From Saccharopolyspora gloriosae (GTDB lineage: Bacteria; Actinomycetota; Actinomycetes; Mycobacteriales; Pseudonocardiaceae): 64,000 bases of DNA. This document shows positions 47,394-55,938 of the stretch, piece after piece. The translations under genes were made by a program, and so were the position numbers. Where the stretch lies: contig NZ_JACHIV010000001.1 in assembly GCF_014203325.1 (NCBI RefSeq), forward strand, positions 682,001-746,000. The letters run 5' to 3'. A model generated the notes under the pieces. That model saw only the letters and a program-made list of their open reading frames with translations, searched no databases and was not told the DNA's origin. Position 1 is the stretch's first letter; each line of letters begins with the position of its first letter.

Positions 47394-47957
47394 GTGAACG
47401 GCTGGACTCGCAAGAACGGGCACGTGGTCGCCGAGCTGTCCCAGCAGGAAGCGGCCGTGATCCGCGGGCTCGTCGGCCAGATCAAGGACATGCTCACGGC
47501 ACGCGCCGAGGAGACGCCGCAGGACGAACTGGCCGAACTCACCGGAATTCGCACCGGCCCGTCCACGCCGCCCGAAGATCGGGTGCTCGGACGGCTGCTG
47601 CCCGACTTCTACCGGCGCGACCCCGACACCGGCGAGACCGACGAGGAGCAGCCCGAGGCCGCCGGCGCGATGCGCTCCCTGTACGAGCCGGAACTGCTCG
47701 ACACCAAGACCGGCGTCGCCTCCGTCGTCCTCGACACCTGCCCCCGCGAAGGCGGGCGGGTCGTGCTCAGCGGCGAACAGGCCGACAACTGGATGGCCGC
47801 GCTCAACGACGTCCGGCTCGCGCTCGGGACCGCCCTCGACGTGCAGGACGAGATGCCGGAAGAACCCCCGGAAGACGACCTCCGGCGCGAACATCTCGGC
47901 GTGTACCAGTGGCTCACCTGGGTCCAAGACAGCTTGGTCGACGCGGTTTCTTCTTGA
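47394..47957 (+). CDS. DUF2017 protein
   Basis: A 187-residue acidic protein of family DUF2017, homologue of Rv1332. GTG 47394 follows the clpS stop by 4 bases, so they are cotranscribed. The sequence is Asp/Glu-rich with a central AMRSLYEPELLD segment. Function is unknown; the constant pairing with clpS suggests a role in Clp proteolysis. A structured repeat follows its stop. Confidence 0.88.
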   Translation: MNGWTRKNGHVVAELSQQEAAVIRGLVGQIKDMLTARAEETPQDELAELTGIRTGPSTPPEDRVLGRLLPDFYRRDPDTGETDEEQPEAAGAMRSLYEPELLDTKTGVASVVLDTCPREGGRVVLSGEQADNWMAALNDVRLALGTALDVQDEMPEEPPEDDLRREHLGVYQWLTWVQDSLVDAVSS

Positions 47958-47969
47958 GGTTGCCCGCCC

Positions 47970-48200
47970 GGTCGGTTTGCTTTGGTGGTCGGGTGGCGGA
48001 ACCTCAGCGTCCTTCTCACTGCGGGATCTTTTTCCCGAGTGGCTCCGCCACGAGGGAAAAAGCCGTCCTCGCGAGAAGGAAGCTGAGAACCCGCGGGTGG
48101 TCGGCTTTGTGACGTGGGCTATTCGCTTCGCGAATACAGGCACGGCCTTCGGCCGCCGAGCAGGTTTTGCTTCGCCGCCCACTGCACGGCTTCGCCGCGA
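47970..48200 (+). repeat. Structured dispersed repeat, copy 1
   Basis: First copy of a second repeat family, starting about 13 bases after the DUF2017 stop. It contains a long hairpin: outer arms CTCAGC-CCTTCTC and GAGAAGG-GCTGAG (48003-48017, 48073-48087), inner arms TTTTTCCC with GGGAAAAA and the tip GTGGCTCCGCCAC. After it come ATTCGCTTCGCGAAT (48121-48135) and GGCCTTCGGCC. The block CACGGCCTTCGGCCGC is repeated about 60 bases further. The same architecture occurs after cysM. Confidence 0.85.
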
Positions 48201-48454
48201 AGGCACGGCCTTCGGCCGCAAGGCAGGTGTGGCTTCGCCTTCCCTAGTGCGCGGCTTCGTTGCTAGGTGCGGGATTCGGGTGTTGGGGAGGCTTGGTTCG
48301 CCGCCCAGGGCGTGGCGTTTGGTCGTAGGGCGCGGGTTCGCTGTTCAGGGTGCCGCTTCGCTTTGATGTGCGGGGTTCGGTTGGGCTGGGTTGGCTTCGT
48401 CTCTGGCTGAGCGGGGGCGGTGGGGGTTCGTCTTGTGCCGGGGAGGATGGGGGC
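48201..48454. other. Low-complexity GGCTTCG-rich intergenic tract
   Basis: The rest of the gap before the P1 peptidase gene is built from many short related units such as GGCTTCGCC, GCGGCTTCGTTG and GTGCCGCTTCGCTT. It looks like a degenerate tandem continuation of the structured repeat. No gene supported. Confidence 0.5.
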
Positions 48455-49492
48455 ATGGGGTTCGGGGTGCGGGATTCGATCGTGGACGTCGCGGGGGTGC
48501 TCGTCGGGCATCACCAGCGGCTGGACGAGCAGTGGGCCACGGGGACCAGCGTGGTGCTGGTGCCGCGCGGGGCGGTGGCCGCGGTCGATGTGCGGGGTGG
48601 TGGGCCCGGTACGCGGGAGACCGATGTGCTGGAGCCGACGCACCTGGTCTCGCAGGCGCACGGCGTGGTCCTCACCGGTGGCAGCGCCTACGGGCTCGCC
48701 GCCGCCGACGGCGCGATGCGGTGGCTGGCGGAACGCGGGCACGGGCTCCAGGTGGGCGCCCAAGCCCACGAAGTGGTGCCGGTCGTGCCCGCCGCCGTGC
48801 TGTTCGACCTGCCGATGAGCGACTGGGGCAACCGGCCCGACGCCGAGTTCGGCCGCCTCGCCTGCGAGGCCGCGACCGCGCACGAGACCCGCGAGGGCAA
48901 CGTCGGCGCGGGCACCGGGGCCGTGGCGGGTGCGGTCAAGGGCGGCATCGGCACCGCGAGCGCCGTGTTCCGCAGCGCCGCGCTCGGCGTCGACGTCACC
49001 GTGGGCGCGCTGTTCGCGGTCAACTCGCTCGGCTCCGTGATCGACCCGGAGACGGGTCTGCCGTGGGAACCCGAACCCGGCCTGCGCGCTCCGGCGGACG
49101 CGGAGATCGCCGCCGCCCGAGGCCGCCACGACCCCGCCGCCGGCCGGCCCGGCCGGCACGGCACCGCGTCCCGCCCCTTGAACACCACCATCGGCACCGT
49201 CGCCGTCGACCTGGCGCTGACCAAGGCGCACTGCCGCCGGATCGCGGTCGCCGCCCACGACGGCCTGGCCAGGGCGATCCGCCCGGCGCACACGATGCTC
49301 GACGGGGACACCGCGTTCGTCCTCGCCACCGGTGACCGGGAACCCGGTGCGCAGTGGGTTCCGGTGCTCGACGAGGTGTGCGCGGTGGCCGCGCGGGTCG
49401 TGCGGCGGGCCGTCGTGCGGGCCGTGCTCGCGGCCGAACCCGTCGGCGAGGTGACGTCCTACACGCGCCTCTACCCCTCGGCGCGGGAATGA
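48455..49492 (+). CDS. P1-family (DmpA/NylC-like) peptidase
   Basis: A 345-residue N-terminal-nucleophile peptidase of family S58/P1, homologue of Rv1333. VTVGALFAVNSLGSVIDP and LTGGSAYGLAAADGAMRWL are family strings; self-cleavage should occur before the Thr of PLNTTIGTVAVDLAL, leaving Thr as nucleophile. Members include D-aminopeptidase and nylon oligomer hydrolase. ATG 48455 is used; the open frame extends upstream into the Ser/Gly-rich repeat tract without protein character. Confidence 0.9.
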   Translation: MGFGVRDSIVDVAGVLVGHHQRLDEQWATGTSVVLVPRGAVAAVDVRGGGPGTRETDVLEPTHLVSQAHGVVLTGGSAYGLAAADGAMRWLAERGHGLQVGAQAHEVVPVVPAAVLFDLPMSDWGNRPDAEFGRLACEAATAHETREGNVGAGTGAVAGAVKGGIGTASAVFRSAALGVDVTVGALFAVNSLGSVIDPETGLPWEPEPGLRAPADAEIAAARGRHDPAAGRPGRHGTASRPLNTTIGTVAVDLALTKAHCRRIAVAAHDGLARAIRPAHTMLDGDTAFVLATGDREPGAQWVPVLDEVCAVAARVVRRAVVRAVLAAEPVGEVTSYTRLYPSARE

Positions 49493-49549
49493 ACCATTGT
49501 GGGCGAACGTTGATCCCGCAAACGGCACCGGACAGCGAAGTTCCGCATG

Positions 49550-49578
49550 TTGGACACCGGTGCCTCACATAGTAGGAT
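49550..49578 (+). promoter_or_regulatory. Promoter for leaderless mec transcript
   Basis: TTGGAC (49550-49555), exactly 17 bases, then TAGGAT (49573-49578). Seven bases later is GTG 49586, so transcription probably begins on the start codon. This sets the mec start. Confidence 0.6.
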
Positions 49579-49585
49579 GGTGCCT

Positions 49586-50041
49586 GTGCTGGTGATTCGA
49601 CGTGACCTCGTGGACGCGATGGTCGCGCACGCTCGACGGGACCACCCGGACGAGGCGTGCGGCGTCATTGCCGGTCCCGACGGGTCGGACCGCCCCGAGC
49701 GGCTCATCGAAATGATCAATGCGGAGCGCTCGCCGACGTTCTACCGGTTCGACTCGGGTGAGCAGCTCAAGGTGTGGCGCGGGATGGACGAGGCCGACGA
49801 AGAGCCGATCGTCATCTACCACTCGCACACCGCTACCGAGGCGTACCCGTCGCGGACCGACGTGGCCTACGCCTCGGAGCCGAACGCGCACTACGTTCTC
49901 GTGTCCACCAGGGACCCGGAGACCCACGAGCTGCGCTCGTACCGCATCCTCGACGGCGTGGTGACCGAGGAGCCGGTGGAGATCGTGGAGTCGTACATGT
50001 TCGCCCACACCGGCACCGACGAGGTGCCCGACCAGGGCTGA
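49586..50041 (+). CDS. mec: JAMM/MPN+ metalloprotease acting on CysO (Mec)
   Basis: A 151-residue zinc peptidase of the JAMM family, strongly similar to mycobacterial Mec (Rv1334): VIRRDLVDAMVAHARRDHPD and SPTFYRFDSGEQLKVWRGM. The metal motif HSHTATEAYPSRTD (HxH...D) and a conserved upstream Glu are present. In mycobacteria Mec removes cysteine from the C-terminus of CysO. GTG 49586 is chosen from the leaderless promoter; an in-frame ATG at 49577 lies within the -10 element. Followed by cysO and cysM, the same order as in M. tuberculosis. Confidence 0.94.
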   Translation: MLVIRRDLVDAMVAHARRDHPDEACGVIAGPDGSDRPERLIEMINAERSPTFYRFDSGEQLKVWRGMDEADEEPIVIYHSHTATEAYPSRTDVAYASEPNAHYVLVSTRDPETHELRSYRILDGVVTEEPVEIVESYMFAHTGTDEVPDQG

Positions 50042-50126
50042 TCCGCACCTGCCGCCCCGCACGCGGCGGGTTTCGGCGTGCGAAAGTTCCGTTCAGAAGT
50101 CCTTGTGGACAGGGAGGTTCCTCAAC

Positions 50127-50405
50127 ATGGCAATCAAGGTCTCGATCCCCACCATCCTGCGCACCCACACCGACGGGCAGAAGTCCGTCGAAGCCAGTGG
50201 CAGCACCGTCGCCGAGGTCATCAACGACCTCGACAACAAGCACAACGGCCTCAAGGACCGCCTGGTCAAGGAAGGCTCGCTGCACCGCTTCGTCAACATC
50301 TACGTCAACGACGAGGACGTGCGCTTCTCCGGCGGCCTGGAGGCCAGCGTCGCCGACGGTGACAACGTCACCATCCTGCCCGCCGTCGCCGGCGGCATGC
50401 GCTGA
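50127..50405 (+). CDS. cysO: Sulfur carrier protein CysO with extended C-terminus
   Basis: A 92-residue ubiquitin-like sulfur carrier of the ThiS/MoaD type, close to Rv1335: KVSIPTILRTHTDGQKSVEA and FVNIYVNDEDVRFSGGLEA. The carrier C-terminus should be GlyGly, which becomes a thiocarboxylate. Here the protein ends AVAGGMR, so two residues follow the GlyGly and must be removed before use, probably by the adjacent Mec protease. It passes sulfur to O-phosphoserine on CysM. ATG 50127 follows GGAGG. Confidence 0.94.
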   Translation: MAIKVSIPTILRTHTDGQKSVEASGSTVAEVINDLDNKHNGLKDRLVKEGSLHRFVNIYVNDEDVRFSGGLEASVADGDNVTILPAVAGGMR

Positions 50406-50419
50406 GTCCGACCGGCTGA

Positions 50420-51385
<966 letters not shown>

Positions 51386-51399
51386 GCTCGGGCTTGTGC

Positions 51400-51610
51400 G
51401 GTCGTTTTGCTCGGGTGTCCGGGTGGCGGAACCTCAGTTGGTCTCTCGCTGCGGGATCTTTTTCCCTAGTGGCTCCGCCACGAGGGAAAAGCCGTCCTCG
51501 CGAGAGACCGACTGAGAACCCGCTGGTGACCGGTTTTTCGACGTGGGCTATTCGCTGCGCGAATACAGGCACGGCCTTCGGCCGCAAGGCAGGCTTCGCT
51601 TCGTCGTTGA
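51400..51610 (+). repeat. Structured dispersed repeat, copy 2
   Basis: Second copy of the family seen after DUF2017. The arms differ in sequence but keep pairing: CTCAGT-TGGTCTCTC (51433-51447) with GAGAGACC-ACTGAG (51502-51516), the inner TTTTTCCC/GGGAAAA stem and the GTGGCTCCGCCAC tip are unchanged, and the ATTCGC-TGC-GCGAAT hairpin (51550-51564) follows, then GGCCTTCGGCC. It lies between cysM and a convergent response regulator. Confidence 0.85.
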
Positions 51611-51708
51611 CGAGAGAAGGCTCAAAATCTCCTCGGGTGAGCGAGGAGTTCGGCGACACGGCGGCCGGGAACATCGCGATTCCCGCGAGGTGGCTCGCGG
51701 CCGCGACC

Positions 51709-52368
51709 TCAGCGGTGGGTGAGGCCCGCTTCGTAGGCGATCAGCCCCGCCTGGACGCGGTTGGTGCAGTCGAGCTTCACCAGGGTCCGGGAGACGTAGC
51801 CCTTCACCGTGGCCTCCGACAGGTAGAGGCGTTCGCCGATCTGCGCGTTGGACAGGCCCTCGCCGATGCCGGTGAGCACTTCCCGTTCGCGTTCGGTGAG
51901 CTCGCGGATCGAGGCCAGCGCGCGCTGCCTGCCGGTCTGCTGCCCGGAGGACGCGGTGATCAGCCGCTTCGCCGCCTCCGGCGACAGCACGGTGTGCCCG
52001 TCCGCGGCGACCCGCACCAGCCCGATCAGATCTTCCGGCGGCGTCGACTTCACCAGGAACCCGGAAGCCCCGGCCCGCAACGCCCGCAGCACGTACTGGT
52101 CGGCGTCGAACGTCGTCAGCGCGACCACCGCGGGCGGGTTCGGCAGCTCGCTGATCCGCTCCGTCGCGGTCAGCCCGTCCACGCCCGGCATCCGCAGGTC
52201 CATCAGCACCACGTGCGGCCGGTGCCGGACCACGGCCTCCACGGCCGCGGCGCCGTCCTGGGCGTCGTCGACGACCTCGATGTCCGGCGCCGAACCGAGG
52301 ATGGTGCGCAGGTGCGCGCACACCATCGGCTCGTCGTCGACCAGCACGACGCGGATCGGTTCGCTCAC
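51709..52368 (-). CDS. NarL/LuxR-type response regulator
   Basis: A 219-residue regulator. The receiver has the acidic pocket in VVLVDDEPMV, the phospho-acceptor in VVLMDLRMPGVDG and the Lys in FLVKSTPPED. The LuxR HTH is LTEREREVLTGIGEGLSNAQ followed by IGERLYLSEATVKGYVSR. GTG 52368 gives the normal N-terminus. It is 25 bases after the sensor kinase stop, forming a two-component pair. Confidence 0.94.
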   Translation of the reverse strand: MSEPIRVVLVDDEPMVCAHLRTILGSAPDIEVVDDAQDGAAAVEAVVRHRPHVVLMDLRMPGVDGLTATERISELPNPPAVVALTTFDADQYVLRALRAGASGFLVKSTPPEDLIGLVRVAADGHTVLSPEAAKRLITASSGQQTGRQRALASIRELTEREREVLTGIGEGLSNAQIGERLYLSEATVKGYVSRTLVKLDCTNRVQAGLIAYEAGLTHR

Positions 52369-52393
52369 CCCAGAGTCCCCGTTCGGCAAGGCA

Positions 52394-53635
52394 CTAGCCG
52401 GAAACGGCTTCGGCCGTGGGCACGTACCCCGGAAGTATGGCACTCACCTCGAACCCGCCATCGCCGGTCGGACCGGAGTGGAAGGTGCCGCCGACGAGTT
52501 CCACCCGCTGCCGCAGCCCGAGCAGGCCCGCGCCCGCGCCGTGCCCCGCTAGTTCCCCGGTCGATTCCGGTCGCGTGTTGCGCACCGCCAGCCGCACCCG
52601 GTCCGGGCCGTACTCCACGTGCACCTCGACGGAGGTGCCGGGAGCGTGCTTGTGCACGTTCGTCAACGCTTCCTGCACGACGCGGTAAGCGGCGCGGCCC
52701 ACCGACGGGGAGACCTGGGTGGTGCTGCCGAGCTCGGTGAGCCGGACCGGGACGCCCACCGCCTCCGTCTCGGCGACCAGCCCGGCCAGGTCCGGAGCCG
52801 GGGCGCTCGAAGTCCGATCGACCCGCTCGTCCCCGGAGCGCAGCACGCCGAGGAAGTCGCGCAGCTCGTCCAGCGCCTGGCAGCCGCCGGTGCGAAGCTC
52901 CTCGGCGGCGGTCCGGGTCGCGGCGTCCCGGGCGGTCACGCCCAGCGCGCCCGCCTGCAGCACCATCAGGCTCACCCGGTGGGTCACCACGTCGTGCATC
53001 TCGGTGGCCATCTTCGCCCGCTCGTCCGCGCGGGCCTGCTCGGTCAGCAGGTGCTGTTCTCGTTCCGCGCGGTCGGCCCGGTCGCGCAGCGCGGCGACGA
53101 GCCGCCGCCGCGCACCGATCCACAACCCGAGCACCGCGGGGAACACGGTGATCCAGAAAGCGTTGCTGAGCGTTTCGCCGTCCGGGTGCGTCCACGGCCG
53201 CAGCGCGGTGAACACGATGACGGCGACCAGTATCCAGCCGAGGACCCGCCACCGGTGGCGGGTTTCGTACGCGGCGAACGCGTAGACGGCGAACATCAGG
53301 TCCGCGGGCATCCACGGGTCGGTCCGCATGTTCATCACCAGGAACGCACCGATGCCCGCCGACAACGTGATCACGTGGACGAGCATCGACGCCGTTCCGA
53401 CGGCCAGCAGCACCACCGAGAAGCGACGGCGCACCAGCAGGCTCACCGTGAACAGGTTCACCAGCACGACCGCGACCCACCGGCCGCCCATCCAGCCGTA
53501 GTCCTGCGGCGGCAGGTCCGACCGGTACAGCGAAGCGAGGATCGGGCCGAGCGGCAGCAGGACGGCGACCAGCACCACGTCGAACACCGCGGCCCGCGGC
53601 GTGTCCCACAGGTGTCGCCATAGCGGGCGTTGCAC
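52394..53635 (-). CDS. Sensor histidine kinase of the NarL/DesK-like class
   Basis: A sensor kinase of 413 residues from the chosen start. Six membrane helices occupy residues 15-175, followed by a coiled region and the phospho-acceptor His in MATEMHDVVTHRVSLMVLQA (HisKA_3). The ATP domain has LTNVHKHAPGTSV (N-box) and GAGAGLLGLRQRVE (G-box). GTG 53635 sits 7 bases after TACCGT, suggesting a leaderless start; GTG 53644 and an upstream ATG at 53683 are alternatives. Signal unknown. Confidence 0.9.
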   Translation of the reverse strand: MQRPLWRHLWDTPRAAVFDVVLVAVLLPLGPILASLYRSDLPPQDYGWMGGRWVAVVLVNLFTVSLLVRRRFSVVLLAVGTASMLVHVITLSAGIGAFLVMNMRTDPWMPADLMFAVYAFAAYETRHRWRVLGWILVAVIVFTALRPWTHPDGETLSNAFWITVFPAVLGLWIGARRRLVAALRDRADRAEREQHLLTEQARADERAKMATEMHDVVTHRVSLMVLQAGALGVTARDAATRTAAEELRTGGCQALDELRDFLGVLRSGDERVDRTSSAPAPDLAGLVAETEAVGVPVRLTELGSTTQVSPSVGRAAYRVVQEALTNVHKHAPGTSVEVHVEYGPDRVRLAVRNTRPESTGELAGHGAGAGLLGLRQRVELVGGTFHSGPTGDGGFEVSAILPGYVPTAEAVSG

Positions 53636-53820
53636 AACGCACACGGTAGCCGCGTCACGGGCCCGTTCGGCCCGCATCCGCACCGGTCGGCGGCGATGAA
53701 CCTACGAAAGTCGCACGTCGGCACGACTTCGGTGCGGCCGGAACCAGACCGAACGCCGTCGCGGTGATCCCCGCCGCTGCCGTGGAATGGACATCGTCCA
53801 CGGCAGTCCTGGGGGAGAAC

Positions 53821-55308
53821 ATGCACACAGCGGTGCCCACCACCACGAGCCCACCGTCCAGAACCGAATCCCCGCCGGTGTTCGCGAGCAGGCCGCTCCT
53901 GCTCATCGCCGCGGTGTTCACGGCGGCTCACCTGAGCGTCAGCGCGTTCGGCGGGTACTGGATCGACGAGGTCTACATGCTGGCCATCGGCCGGTACCAC
54001 CCGGACTGGGGGTACGTGGACCAGCCGCCGCTGGCGCCGCTGCTGGCCGGCGCGATGGAGTGGCTCGCGCCGAACTCCATGCTGCTGCTGCGGTTGCCCG
54101 CGACGCTGATCTCGGCGAGCGGGATCTTCCTCGCCGGGCTGCTGGCGAAGGAGCTCGGCGGCGACCGGCGCAGCCAGGTGATCACGGGGCTGGCGTTCGC
54201 GACCGGGTTGTGGACGTCGCTGATCGCGCACTGGATCACGCCGTACACCCTGGAAGTGCCGCTGTGGATGCTGCTGTGCCAGCTGCTGGTGCGCTGGTGC
54301 AGGCAGCACGCGGAGGGTCGCGCCGACGACCGGTTGCTGCTCGCGCTCGGCGTCGTCATCGGTGTGGCGATGCAGACGAAGGTCCACGTCGCCGTGCTGT
54401 GCGCGGCGTTGCTGGGATGCCTGCTGGTGTTCGGTCCGCGTGATCTGCTGCGACGCCCGATGTTCTGGGGGTGCGCCGGGATCGCGCTGGTCATCGCGGC
54501 ACCGACGTTGACCTGGCAGGCGTTGCACGGGTGGCCGCAGCTCGCGATGCGAGAGGTGGTCGTGTCGGAGACGCCGACGCTCAGCGGTGGCCGTTCGGGG
54601 GAGGCCGTCCAGATGATCCTCTTCGCGGGCGTGCTCGGCACCGTCCTGTGCCTGTACGGCACGGCGCGGCTGCTGTCCGCAGCCGAGTTCCGCCCGTACC
54701 GGTTCATCGGGGCTGCGGCCCTCGTGCAGTACGCGTTCTACATCGCCACCAGCGGGCGACCGTACTACGTCATCGGCATGTACGGCGTGCTGATGGCGGC
54801 GGGCGCGGTGGCCTTCCAGCGCAGGCGCGAAGCGCGGGTCGCGTCGGAGCGCCGCGGCCTGAGCTGGGTGGTCTGGCCCGCCACCGCGCTGTCGGTGCTC
54901 GCGGCGGGCGGCGTGGTGGCGATGTCGACGCTGCTGACCTCGGCGTTCGGGGTGCCCGCGGACCGGACGCTCGCGCAGGACGTGTCGGCGGCCTACCGGC
55001 GGCTGCCCGCCGACGTCCGCGAGCACACCGCCGTGGTCGGGGAGAGCTACATCCTGGCGGCGATGCTCGACGCGCGGTCCGACGAGTACGGGCTGCCGCT
55101 GGCGCACAGCCCGCACCGCGGCTACGGGTACTTCGGCCCACCGGATCCGTCCGCCGAGAACGTGCTGATCGTCGGCAACGATCCGGCGAAGTGGCGGCCG
55201 TACTTCGCGGAGATGCGGCAGGTCGGCCACGGCGGCATCCCGGTGTGGCTGCTGACCGATCGGCAGGAACCGTGGCCGCGGCTGTGGGAACAGGTCCGCG
55301 AGCTGTAG
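53821..55308 (+). CDS. GT39/ArnT-like membrane glycosyltransferase
   Basis: A 495-residue integral membrane enzyme of the PMT/ArnT superfamily. After helix 1, the extracytoplasmic loop GGYWIDEVYMLAIGRYHPDW, then GYVDQPPLAPLLAG, contains the DE and DQPP acidic/loop residues typical of the catalytic site. About ten helices follow and a soluble C-terminal domain (about residues 390-495). It would transfer a sugar from a polyprenyl carrier outside the membrane. ATG 53821 with GGGGGAG upstream is used. Followed by the bPH2 pair. Confidence 0.88.
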   Translation: MHTAVPTTTSPPSRTESPPVFASRPLLLIAAVFTAAHLSVSAFGGYWIDEVYMLAIGRYHPDWGYVDQPPLAPLLAGAMEWLAPNSMLLLRLPATLISASGIFLAGLLAKELGGDRRSQVITGLAFATGLWTSLIAHWITPYTLEVPLWMLLCQLLVRWCRQHAEGRADDRLLLALGVVIGVAMQTKVHVAVLCAALLGCLLVFGPRDLLRRPMFWGCAGIALVIAAPTLTWQALHGWPQLAMREVVVSETPTLSGGRSGEAVQMILFAGVLGTVLCLYGTARLLSAAEFRPYRFIGAAALVQYAFYIATSGRPYYVIGMYGVLMAAGAVAFQRRREARVASERRGLSWVVWPATALSVLAAGGVVAMSTLLTSAFGVPADRTLAQDVSAAYRRLPADVREHTAVVGESYILAAMLDARSDEYGLPLAHSPHRGYGYFGPPDPSAENVLIVGNDPAKWRPYFAEMRQVGHGGIPVWLLTDRQEPWPRLWEQVREL

Positions 55309-55422
55309 CGGACCGCGGCTCTCGCGTGCGGGGGCTCGCGGTGGGCGGGAAGCCGACCGGCCCGCGCGCGAAAGCTGACACCATGGCCACCACCACCTCA
55401 CCAGCGGATCGGAGACCGCGAA

Positions 55423-55938
55423 GTGTCCACAGCAGACAGTCCGGCGAGCTCGGCGGTGCGGTTGCGCCCGCCTCGCCACCGCATCGAACGCAGAGCCATC
55501 GGCTGGTGGTCCGCGCAGGCCGCGACGCTGGTGTTACCGCCGCTGATCGCCCTCGCGGTGCTCGCCGCGCTGATCGCACCCGCCCGGCCCTGGTTGTTGC
55601 TGGGACTGGCCGCGGTGGCCGTGCTCGGCGTGCCCTACCTGGTCGTGATGCCGCAATGGCGCTACCGGGTGCACCGCTGGGAGAACACCGACGACGCCGT
55701 CTACACGGCCGCCGGCTGGTTGCGGCAGGAGTGGCGGGTGGCGCCGATGTCGCGGATCCAGACCGTGGACACCGTGCGCGGCCCGCTGCAGCGGATGTTC
55801 GGGCTCTCCAGCGTCACCGTCACCACGGCCTCGGCGGCCGGGCCGCTGCGCATCGACGGGCTCGACCACCGGGTGGCCGCCGAACTCGTCGACGTGCTCA
55901 CCGCCACCACGCAGGCCGCGCGCGGGGACGCGACATGA
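55423..55938 (+). CDS. Membrane protein with bacterial PH domain (YdbS-like)
   Basis: A 171-residue protein. Two helices (residues 28-75) are followed by a bPH2 domain: RYRVHRWENTDDAVYTAAGW, IQTVDTVRGPLQRMFGLSSV. GTG 55423 is used. Its stop overlaps the start of a larger PH-domain protein by 4 bases (ATGA), matching the ydbS-ydbT pair of Bacillus subtilis, which affects sensitivity to a bacteriocin-like factor. Molecular function is unknown. Confidence 0.9.
   Translation: MSTADSPASSAVRLRPPRHRIERRAIGWWSAQAATLVLPPLIALAVLAALIAPARPWLLLGLAAVAVLGVPYLVVMPQWRYRVHRWENTDDAVYTAAGWLRQEWRVAPMSRIQTVDTVRGPLQRMFGLSSVTVTTASAAGPLRIDGLDHRVAAELVDVLTATTQAARGDAT

Noticed and set aside
47169-48221. Minus-strand open frame through the structured repeat, with a relative at 50940-51674
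   Set aside because: The similar peptides come from the shared repeat DNA. Arm changes preserve base pairing rather than protein sequence.
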